Made by a program: the position numbers and the translations under genes
Origin: Microbulbifer sp. A4B17
GTDB taxonomy: Bacteria; Pseudomonadota; Gammaproteobacteria; Pseudomonadales; Cellvibrionaceae
Reading direction: 5' to 3'
Length of the DNA: 64,000 bases
Assembly (NCBI RefSeq): GCF_003076275.1
Contig: NZ_CP029064.1
Coordinates: 3,234,501-3,298,500 of the forward strand
The notes under the pieces: model-generated
The model's database searches: none
Told to the model about the DNA's origin: nothing
The model's input: only the letters and a program-made list of their open reading frames with translations
In this document: positions 18,847 through 27,900 of the stretch, piece by piece
How positions within the stretch are numbered: the first letter of the stretch is position 1
Layout: every line of letters starts with the position of its first letter

Positions 18847-21800
18847 ATGCTATTGAAACATAGAGCTATATTGATAAGTCTGATTGCTTTACTAGGCAAT
18901 TCATCAAGTAGTTATTCCGGGGAGCCTGAGGCAGGCACTATTGACTCAAATAAGAAGTCTATTAAAGAGCAGCTACCAGGTGAATTTTTTGACAACAAGA
19001 AAGGGGAAGTGTTCTGGGATATAAACTTGTTAAATATTCCAGGTCCAGCAGGTTTAGATATATCAATTAGTTTATCTTTTGATAAATTCAAGAAAGGTAG
19101 AAGCAGCAACGATCATTATGTTGCAGGGAATTGGCAGCTAGAGTTACCCCGTATTAGGCATTCAAGCTGGAATGGCTACGATGAAAGTTATTATAAAAAG
19201 GGGTGTGAGCATCCTATTGGTTCCGAGGTAATGTCAATGGCCCCCGGACCAAGTACTTTATCGGCGCCAGGAGTAACATGGCTTTCCTCTGAAGCTGAGC
19301 CACGAAGTTTCTTACACAACAAAAATTGGACTTATTTTGAAACTGGGCAAGATGCAGAAAGATTTCTTCCATCTAATTATGACTATGTTTCCCTTGATAA
19401 TTGGGTTAGCTATTGTGACTCAAATGGCCTAGATTTTATTACAAAATCCCCAAATGGCCGAACTTATACCCTTGATGTATTGGCTTGGGATTACGGTGAC
19501 AATTGGCTTCATGATTATATCTATGGCTGGGATGATGCAGAAATTATTCGCTACGCCTCAAGGGTAGAAGATATTCATGGCAATTGGATAGACTATGAGT
19601 ATGAACATTTTACCACAACCACAAAAGATAGCTTCAATAAAACTATTTATGGCCAGCAAGCACTAATTAAAAAGATAACAGCAAGTGATGGCCGAGTTGT
19701 TACTTTTGATTATACTTCAGGCGACCGAAAAAAGCTAAAAGCCATAAATGCTTACGGCCGGACCTGGGAATTAAGCTATAAAAATGAAATTCTGGATAAG
19801 ATTATTTATCCTGATGAATCATTTTACGAGTTTGAATATGAAGAATTCAATTCGTCATTAAGAATAACTGCCGTTTCCACTCCAACAGGAGCCAAACTAG
19901 ATTATACATATAGCTCTGTAGAATTTTTACAGAGCATATGGGACAGCCCCATTCAAGGAACTGATCAAGGAGCTGACTACTATAATTGGCCAATTATATC
20001 CAGGAAAATTTCTGGGAAAGATATAGATACGCTAAGCATTACCTACAGCTATTCCAGTCCAAGTGAATCTACGAGCAAAACTGAAATTCACTATAGTACA
20101 ACATTGGAAAAACTGTTCTTTCACCGCGGAGATAATAAACAAGGCTTTTTATCTAAGCATGAAATATACGAAGATGGGTCCTTAAAACGGCTGTTTGAAT
20201 ACGACTGGGTGAAAGGTGAATACTATGGACATGAACCCTACGGCTGGTCTACGAAAAACTTCCCTTTTCAAACTGTTGTAGATAGAGCTTGGGTAAAAAC
20301 ATTACTAAGTGCTGTTACTGTTGACTCAAAGTATAAAACAGAATATTCAAATTTTGACATTTATGGAAATCCCAGGTCAGTCACCCACTCTGGAGATGGG
20401 ACCAAGCATATTAGCCGCACCTATTACAATAATACTTCAGGCAACAGCTGGATAATTGGTCTTACTGAAGACGAAACCTTTACAAATGGAGAAAAGATTA
20501 ATCGCACCTATGACTCAAATGGGCGACTTACTTATTTGGATGAATTTGGTCTTAAAAAACAATTTTCATATCATAGTAATGGAGATCTGCATAAAGAGAT
20601 CGGGTTTCGCGATAGCACTTCTCGACAAATAGTCACTGAGCACCTCGATTATAATCGAGGTGTGCCCCAGAAAACACTTTTTACTGATGGTAGCTTCATT
20701 GAAAGAGATGTTAGCTCATTTGGCGAAGTAATTTCTGAGAGGAACCAGCTTGGCGATGTAACCAACTATCAATATGATGAAATGAGCCGTATTAAGTTAA
20801 TTGATCGGCCCAGTTTCAGTGACATAATTATTACATGGCCGGACCCAAGTTTAAAAGTTGAATCTAGAGCCAACTCCGTTACGGAGACAATATTCGACTC
20901 TCTTGGGCGCGAACTACTTGTTAAACGCTATGACAAAGATAATCCATCAGAAGCCATCTATTCCGGTACAAAATATGATGAGCTTGGTCGAGTAATTTTT
21001 AAGTCTTTTGAGTCTGAAAGTTCCAGTAATATGAAAGGTGTTGAATACGGATATGACGCCCTCAATCGAAAGACCTGGGTTAAGAAATCTGATAATTCCA
21101 TAGATCATTATTATTATGATGAGGACTGGAACACTCTTTCTGGCAATGGATACCCTCACATTACAAATGGCTATGGATTAATTAACTCCGAAGGTTACTT
21201 TCAAACATATGATTATAAAGCATATGGCGACCCTGATAATCGAGAGCTTTATAAAATACACGAGCAAATAGTAAAAGATGGTTCTTCCCAAACTTCAAAA
21301 TATGTAACAACCACCATGTCTTACACCGATCTTGGAGATATAAAGAGTGTAACCCAAAGTGGGTTAAACCGTACCTTCGAATATCATAGTGATAGACCAA
21401 AACTTCTTAAAAAATTAACCCAACCAGAAATTGGAGATATTACCTTCAACTATGATTATGCAGGCAATATGACGGCGCGGTCTATCGGAGGTAATACTAC
21501 CAATTATGTCTACAATGATCTGAATCAGCTAATATCTATTGATTATCCTGGCGCTACCAATGATATAACTTACGATTATTATGCTAGCGGCGATATTAAC
21601 TGGAAAGCTAATGGAGCATCCAAGCTTATACACACATATAACAAAAATCGTCAATTATCTTCTGAAACATTGGAAGTGGACGGTTATTCAAAAACCATTC
21701 GATATGGGTACAATGACTTGGGGGATATGTCCTCGGTAACCTACCCGTCCGGCAGCCAGCTAGAACTTAACCCTGATGTATTTGGCCGCCCAAGAACGCT

Positions 21801-22863
21801 TGGGAAGTTTAGTTCTTATATTGACTATCATCCTAACGGCATACCAGAAACAGTAAAATTAGCAAATGGTATCACTGCCTCATTTACATTAGATAACCGG
21901 CACTTTATTAAATCAATCGATTCAACTGGACCTAAAGGTTCACCTATTAGATATCACTATACCTATGACAGCCTTGGCAATGTCGATACCATTATGGACT
22001 ATAAGTTAGCCTCCAATGATAGATCCATGTCTTATGATGGACTGAACCGATTGGTGACGGCCTATAGTAATTATTGGGAAGGGATTAATGAATATCACTA
22101 TGATGATATTGGCAATATCACAAAGAAAGTAACTCCAAGTTCAAGCATTAGCTTTAATTACAACAATAATAATTTATTAACCTCTACAAGTTCTGGGAAA
22201 AGCTTTAGTTATGATAGCTATGGCAACATCACTTCTAATGGATCGTTCTCATTTGTTTATAATCATGCATCTAGGTTAACTAATGCCGCAGGGAAGATAT
22301 TTACCTATGATGCCAGTGGTAACCGCATTAAAACTAATAAAGGCAGTGAAACCAATTATCATTTTTACAATAAAGCCGGGCAACTTATGTATGAATGGGA
22401 CTCTACAAAGAGTTCAGATTACATCTACCTTGGGACCCGACTTTTTGCCAAGGAAGAATACTGCTCTGAAACGGATACCGACTCGGATGGAATTCCTGAT
22501 TGCGTAGAAACCAGCTGGGGATTAGACCCCAACAACAACCTAGATGCTGTTCAGGATCTGGATTCAGATGGCGCTTCCAATCTGCTTGAATATCAGTACA
22601 GCACCAGCTTGATACTTAAGGATACTGATGGCGACAACATTGATGATGGATACGAGATTCGCTTTGGCCTTTCTCCACTTGATCCCACGGATGCTGATTC
22701 AGACTCTGATAATGATGGGCTTACCAATTATCAAGAATATTTATTAAATACCGACCCCAAAAACAGTGATACCGATGGTGATGGCATACCAGACAAACTC
22801 GATGACAAGCCTAATTTCAACTTAGGTGCCTTTATTGCCATTATCAGCACTACATTACACTAA
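18847..22863 (+). CDS. Exported RHS/YD-repeat protein with calcium-binding (TSP3-like) C-terminus
   Basis: This is the shell part of an RHS-type polymorphic toxin system. The 1338 residues begin with a signal peptide (1-23). Residues about 230-1190 contain many YD-type repeats (for example YDSNGRLTYLDEFG, YDYAGNMTARS, YDSLGNVDTIMDY, YDASGNRIKTNKG), which in related proteins fold into a hollow cocoon around the toxin. From about 1205 to 1320 the repeats change to thrombospondin-3-type Asp-rich calcium loops (DTDSDGIPDC, DTDGDNIDDG, DSDSDNDGLTN, DTDGDGIPDK). The protein then stops, without the usual RHS core and toxin, which are encoded by the next gene. The two frames are separated by only a few bases. 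Start supported by AAGGA six bases upstream. Confidence 0.88.
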   Translation: MLLKHRAILISLIALLGNSSSSYSGEPEAGTIDSNKKSIKEQLPGEFFDNKKGEVFWDINLLNIPGPAGLDISISLSFDKFKKGRSSNDHYVAGNWQLELPRIRHSSWNGYDESYYKKGCEHPIGSEVMSMAPGPSTLSAPGVTWLSSEAEPRSFLHNKNWTYFETGQDAERFLPSNYDYVSLDNWVSYCDSNGLDFITKSPNGRTYTLDVLAWDYGDNWLHDYIYGWDDAEIIRYASRVEDIHGNWIDYEYEHFTTTTKDSFNKTIYGQQALIKKITASDGRVVTFDYTSGDRKKLKAINAYGRTWELSYKNEILDKIIYPDESFYEFEYEEFNSSLRITAVSTPTGAKLDYTYSSVEFLQSIWDSPIQGTDQGADYYNWPIISRKISGKDIDTLSITYSYSSPSESTSKTEIHYSTTLEKLFFHRGDNKQGFLSKHEIYEDGSLKRLFEYDWVKGEYYGHEPYGWSTKNFPFQTVVDRAWVKTLLSAVTVDSKYKTEYSNFDIYGNPRSVTHSGDGTKHISRTYYNNTSGNSWIIGLTEDETFTNGEKINRTYDSNGRLTYLDEFGLKKQFSYHSNGDLHKEIGFRDSTSRQIVTEHLDYNRGVPQKTLFTDGSFIERDVSSFGEVISERNQLGDVTNYQYDEMSRIKLIDRPSFSDIIITWPDPSLKVESRANSVTETIFDSLGRELLVKRYDKDNPSEAIYSGTKYDELGRVIFKSFESESSSNMKGVEYGYDALNRKTWVKKSDNSIDHYYYDEDWNTLSGNGYPHITNGYGLINSEGYFQTYDYKAYGDPDNRELYKIHEQIVKDGSSQTSKYVTTTMSYTDLGDIKSVTQSGLNRTFEYHSDRPKLLKKLTQPEIGDITFNYDYAGNMTARSIGGNTTNYVYNDLNQLISIDYPGATNDITYDYYASGDINWKANGASKLIHTYNKNRQLSSETLEVDGYSKTIRYGYNDLGDMSSVTYPSGSQLELNPDVFGRPRTLGKFSSYIDYHPNGIPETVKLANGITASFTLDNRHFIKSIDSTGPKGSPIRYHYTYDSLGNVDTIMDYKLASNDRSMSYDGLNRLVTAYSNYWEGINEYHYDDIGNITKKVTPSSSISFNYNNNNLLTSTSSGKSFSYDSYGNITSNGSFSFVYNHASRLTNAAGKIFTYDASGNRIKTNKGSETNYHFYNKAGQLMYEWDSTKSSDYIYLGTRLFAKEEYCSETDTDSDGIPDCVETSWGLDPNNNLDAVQDLDSDGASNLLEYQYSTSLILKDTDGDNIDDGYEIRFGLSPLDPTDADSDSDNDGLTNYQEYLLNTDPKNSDTDGDGIPDKLDDKPNFNLGAFIAIISTTLH

Positions 22864-22873
22864 GGACGGCCTG

Positions 22874-24250
22874 ATGCAATTTAGAAAAATGACTACAAGA
22901 TATCTAATACTCTTGTTCTTGCTGTTTAGCAACTTCTGTTTTGCTAATGGTGGAGCTGTTACTTTCTTCCATACGGATGCGCTCGGTTCGCCGGCATCTG
23001 CCACCAATGCTGCCGGGGAGATTCTGTGGGAAGAGCGGTATATGCCTTACGGCAGCCGTGTGGATCAGCGAGCTACTGATGAAGAGAACGAACTCTGGTA
23101 CACCGGGAAGCGCCAAGACAGCACTACAGGCCTGGTTGACATGGGAGCCCGACAGTACGACCCAGAGATAGCACGTTTTTACTCTACTGATCCGGTAGGA
23201 TTTGTTAGCGACAATACAATGAGCTTTAACCGCTACTTGTACGTCAATAACAACCCCTATAAGTATACGGACCCTGAAGGCGAGTTTCTCAACAACGCTC
23301 TCGGCGCATTTTATGCTGGAACACAAAATGCCGCTATTCAATATGCGGAGATGTCCCTCGGTTTGCGGTCGGAATTTAGTTATTCTGAAGTTGCTCTAGA
23401 CGCAGCTTTGGGGGCAGTAACCAGTGGTGGATCAGGTGTAAAAAATACAGGTCGCCTTGTTGATTTAGTCAAAAAAATTGCAAATGGCGGTGGAAATGGC
23501 TCTAAGAGAGGTGGGTGTGCGACCTGTGATAGCGGTTGTTGTTTTGTAGCAGGGACTGAAATCCTTACCAAAGATGGCTATAAAACAATTGAAACGCTTA
23601 CTATCGGAGACCTGGTTCTCGCAAAGGATGTAGAAAACAATATCCAGGACTGGAAGCCAGTATCTCAATTATTTACAAAGTATAGAGAAATTTATGAACT
23701 AATAGTCGTCAGTGATTCCGGTGAAGAGAAACGCATTGAGACAACTGATGACCATCCATTTTATATTGCTGGCAAGGAGTGGGTAGATGCAGTAGAGCTT
23801 AATCCTGGCGACCAAATAGAAACCGATAAAAATAGTACTGCGATAGTAAAACTTGTTCGATTAGTCGGACGTACTGATACAACCTACAATATTGAGGTTG
23901 CAGATTTCCATACCTATTATGTCACTAGGCTAAATTTACTGGTGCATAATTGTGGTGGGAACAAAGGGAAAGGGAAGCGATTCAAAAACAGAATCCCAGA
24001 TAGAGGGGAGCCTGGCACAGTCGCCGAAAATCCAGCTGGTACCACTCGTAAAAAATATGGTCCTGATGGAAATGTACAAAAAGAATGGAATAAAGGACAT
24101 GGACCAAAAGCACCCCAAAATGAACAAAGTGACCACATTCATGACTACAAGCCCAACCTCTACAACCCTTCTGGTCGAGGTGATAGGCAACCAGGCAGAG
24201 AACCTAGAAATAAAGACTTGGTAGATTTAGAAATTATGAAACCGGACTAA
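22874..24250 (+). CDS. RHS core protein with Hint domain and C-terminal toxin
   Basis: The 458-residue product is a polymorphic-toxin tip. Start: ATG at 22874, seven bases after AAGGA and directly before a signal peptide (residues 1-24, LILLFLLFSNFCFA); an upstream in-frame ATG inside the previous gene has neither. Residues 25-136 are the RHS-associated core (FFHTDALGSP, LVDMGARQYDPEIARFYSTDPVG, YVNNNPYKYTDPEG). Residues 222-360 are a Hint self-cleaving domain, with catalytic Cys in CCFVAGTEI, TDDHPF, and a terminal VHNC. Residues 361-458 are the variable toxin: YGPDGNVQKEW, a His-rich string DHIHDY, then NPSGRGDRQPGREP. This may be the polymorphic toxin type 24 group, but I am unsure; activity is unknown. 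A cognate immunity gene follows. Confidence 0.87.
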   Translation: MQFRKMTTRYLILLFLLFSNFCFANGGAVTFFHTDALGSPASATNAAGEILWEERYMPYGSRVDQRATDEENELWYTGKRQDSTTGLVDMGARQYDPEIARFYSTDPVGFVSDNTMSFNRYLYVNNNPYKYTDPEGEFLNNALGAFYAGTQNAAIQYAEMSLGLRSEFSYSEVALDAALGAVTSGGSGVKNTGRLVDLVKKIANGGGNGSKRGGCATCDSGCCFVAGTEILTKDGYKTIETLTIGDLVLAKDVENNIQDWKPVSQLFTKYREIYELIVVSDSGEEKRIETTDDHPFYIAGKEWVDAVELNPGDQIETDKNSTAIVKLVRLVGRTDTTYNIEVADFHTYYVTRLNLLVHNCGGNKGKGKRFKNRIPDRGEPGTVAENPAGTTRKKYGPDGNVQKEWNKGHGPKAPQNEQSDHIHDYKPNLYNPSGRGDRQPGREPRNKDLVDLEIMKPD

Positions 24251-24251
24251 A

Positions 24252-24617
24252 ATGAAAACAATTTGCAGCAACACAAACCTAGTTGATTTTTTCGTTGGAG
24301 ATAACACTCTAATTGATGGGAAGATAGAGAAAATAGAAGTTTTTGAGGAAAAATCAACAGTTTCTATCAACATCAATATTCATATGAGATCTTCTGCCAC
24401 TCATAATAAGGTGAAATTTAAGTTTTCTAAATGTAAGCAATATTCTTTTTCATACTCTGAAGAATATTATTTTTACAATATAGAAACGATTAAACTATTC
24501 AAAACTGGTGACAGCCTATTTTATATTTCATTTGACCCTTATGATGAAAATGACAATATATCTCCTAAAGACCAAGACTACATCTTATGCAAGGATATAG
24601 ATGCATATAACTATTAA
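24252..24617 (+). CDS. Candidate immunity protein for the RHS/Hint toxin
   Basis: The 121-residue product starts one base after the toxin stop codon, the usual place of an immunity gene, and is probably translationally coupled. It has no signal peptide or membrane segment, so it should be cytoplasmic. The sequence alternates beta-type strands (STVSININIHM, YYFYNIETIKLF) with acidic loops (DPYDENDNIS) and is acidic near its C-terminus, fitting a binder of a basic toxin domain (the toxin tip is rich in K/R). I recognise no named immunity family; the assignment rests on position and size. Confidence 0.65.
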   Translation: MKTICSNTNLVDFFVGDNTLIDGKIEKIEVFEEKSTVSININIHMRSSATHNKVKFKFSKCKQYSFSYSEEYYFYNIETIKLFKTGDSLFYISFDPYDENDNISPKDQDYILCKDIDAYNY

Positions 24618-24652
24618 TCAATAATAAAGGATTAAAGTAGACTCAGTAAATG

Positions 24653-24680
24653 CCCCCCCCCAGCAATACTCGGGGGGGGG
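24653..24680. repeat. C9 / G9 homopolymer hairpin
   Basis: Nine C and nine G flank a 10-base loop (AGCAATACTC), 35 bases after the immunity gene. It is an unusually strong stem in AT-rich DNA, but no T-run follows. It may end transcription by structure alone, or its length may vary by slippage. Confidence 0.6.
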
Positions 24681-24974
24681 ACAAATTTTGAGTTTGAGAG
24701 AGGCCTGTACAGTACAATCATGTACTCTACCCCCTGGGAGCCACTTATATTTTCATTCAGAGCACAATTAATTATAAGCAATCTTTTTCCTAGTAACTCT
24801 AGTCAGCTTACTAGACTCATCTACAATGTAAGTTACTTATACTTCTATTTTTGTGCAAACTAAACTATTCATAGGCCTCAGGGATAAAACCTTTGCTTAC
24901 TTGCAGACTAGAGCTATCATGAGGCTTCCTAACTATGCTTCCTTTCTCAGATCTTTTTTTGATTACTCCTAAAA
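24681..24974. other. Boundary region between the RHS locus and the minus-strand cluster
   Basis: No gene is seen in about 290 bases between the hairpin and the last gene of the minus-strand cluster. Base composition begins to rise toward the cluster. No convincing terminator for the minus-strand transcript was found. Confidence 0.35.
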
Positions 24975-27900
24975 TCACAACTTACCAATAATATTAATAA
25001 ACACCCCATGACTGTCATAGTCCAGCTGGGTGAGGTCATCAGAGAAGTCGGTAAAGTTGTAGCCCACCCCCAACTTAAGGTGATCGCCAACATGGCGATA
25101 CAAGCCGATCAAGGCGCCGCTCTTGCTATCCTGGGCATCGGGTAGGTCCAGTAAGCGGGCTTCCAGGAGGAGATCCCAGCGCTTGATAAAATGCCAGTCG
25201 GCACGCAGTACATAGAGGCTGGCGCGGCTATCGAAAAACTCCGGGTCTTCCGTATCCATACTCAACTGGCCCAGGCGATAGGCGTACTTGCCACCCAAAG
25301 TCCACTGTCGATTGAGGTCGTAACTGGCGTCTATCGAAAAGATATGGCTCTTTTGGATAAATTCAGTGGAGGTGTTTTCAACCGTAACCTGATCCTGAGT
25401 CGGCACATTATAGAAGTAGGTGTACTTCATCAGGGTATTCAGGCGGTCATTGTTTACCGGGCGATAGGCATAACCCATAACCGCTTCGGTAAATTTACCA
25501 TCGTAGAATTCGCCCTGTGAACTTTTGCTGTCAGAATAGTTGAGCTTGCCCACCAGGCGCCAGTCCGGAGTGAACTGGTAGTTGAAAGTATTTTTTAATA
25601 ACCAGGTATCACGCTCATTTTCCGATACCGTATTTTCATCCGATACGGTTTCCGTTATATCCGTCCGATATTCCAGCGCTGATGAGATACGTATGGCATC
25701 AATACCATAGCCCATATTAAAGCCCATGGCATTGCGCTCGGTCTTGGCTCCTGTATCCGGGTCTTCGAGTGTGCCCGCCTCCAAAGTAGTGCCATAGGTC
25801 CAACGGTCATTAGGAGCCAGATCCATACCCAGGGCGTGGGTCAGACCAGTGGAAACATCACCGTGACTGTAGCGCTCCTCACCGTAAATATTTAGCGTGT
25901 CAGAATAGCGACTGCGGAAGCCGGTACTCATATTGCCCTTGCGTGCACGCACACCGGTATCGCTGCGCTCATTATCCAGCGCATAGTTCATATAGAGGCT
26001 GGTTCTGTCAGTCACCAGAAAGTCCGTACCGAGTCGAGCAGCTGTGCCGGTATCACCACCGGAAACCTCACTGTCCATTGTCAAACGGTCACTCACCCGA
26101 TAAGCGCCACCAAGGCCGATGCGATTGTTCTCTTCGCGGGTACCAGTCACTTCCATCGTATTCTGAACAAAACCAAAGGCGCTCCAACTCTCACCGGAAT
26201 CGTAGCTCGCCTCGACAGCAACATCTGTACGATCCCCTTCGGTCTGGGTAGCGGCGACAACTTCGGATTCATCTTCACGGCTATCATTGCGAACTGCGGA
26301 AGTGAGTCGCCAGTGATCATTAATCCGGTAGCCAAGCATCAGGTCCATGGCATTGGTTTGTAACCCCTGCTCTTCCTCTTTGGTATCGGCTTTGATTCTT
26401 ACATCAAAACTTTCGCCCATCGGCAGGTTAACGCCACCGCCATATTGGATGGTATCGCCATCCACAAATTGGCCTGGACCGGAAAAACCAGCTTCACGTT
26501 CTTGATGATAGAAATTACCAGAGCCACGCAAACTCTCGAAGAAATCTCCCAGCTGTAAAACGCCTTCCACTTTAGTTGCACTGGCAGCAACCGTGGAATC
26601 CAGGCTTTCGTCATCAAAGGTATAGCCACCATCGAGTGAACTGACGCTATCGAGATTACTGCCCTCGCTGTCGGCCACTTCAATTTTTACCCAACTACTG
26701 GCGCTTTTACGCAAAGTCAGGTCAATACCCTGCAAGGAACTTTCATTCTCATCTTCATCCTGCTGAATACTGCTGAGGCCCAATTTGACGTGATCGCCCA
26801 ACCAGTAGTGGGCACGCCCACCGACAGCCAGGGTATCCATTTCTTCAAAACCGGGAGTATATTCGTAGCGTGCTACCAGGTATTGGGGATTACCGTTGTA
26901 AGCTCCATCTTCAATTAGCAATTCATCATTTGCCAGGGAAGATAAGGGGCTGTTAAGCAGGATACGCCCTTGGAGATAGTCAATATCGTAATCAACTACT
27001 GCGGTGAGGGTCTTAACTGCGAGCACCAACCCGGAATCTTTATCCCGAACTTCTACTCGTAAACTTTCCGAGCCACTGGAAATGTCCTGGTGGCGAAGGT
27101 AATACAAGGAACCGCCGGTTCCACGATACTCATCGCGCCCGGCAATGGTTCCCGGCTCTGCTCCAAAGGCATCTATTTGAAAGCGTTTCTCACCAAAGCT
27201 GGTCATCGCGTCCGTTTCAAAGTGGCCACTACCGCCGTAGAGCGTTCGGTCAATTTGGGCCAGCTCATTATCGGCGTAGTTGGCTTTGAAATTACCCCAG
27301 AGACCGTAATCATCGTACTTGGACAATTTCACATAAAATTTGCCTGACGTTGGGGCGTCTTCAACTACGGTGGAATCATCGCCAAACGTCGGGTAATACA
27401 AATCACTATCCAGGCGGCGAAACAAGGCGTCGGGAGACTTTTCCATAAAGTTGGAAAACAGATCCTCTACCGGGCCCTCTTCGGTATCTGCACTGGCCGA
27501 CAGGCGCCAGCCTTCCCCGAAACCGCCGTTGGTGTAAAACGCCAGACGGCCATCGTAACTTACTGAATTGTCATAGTGAGTTTCGTCACCGGTAACCAGG
27601 GCTGCGGGGCCATTGGTTTTATCGTAGCCCACGGTAAGGTCGGCAATCCCTACAGTAAACCAGTCGTTTTTGGCAAAATCCAAATCCCGCAGGAAAAGTT
27701 CGCCATTACCCTCATCATCGAGTATCGCCACTTCAACCGTATGCATACCCGGCTCAAAAATTTGCTCGGCGATAAACTGGCCTTGGCTGTCAACAGGGAC
27801 CGGATTGCCTGCTAACCAAACGGTGTGTCCGGGCGGCACCTGAGCGCCATTGACCAGCACACTGTTGCCATCTAAAGGAATGTTCTGTTGCGCTAAGCGG

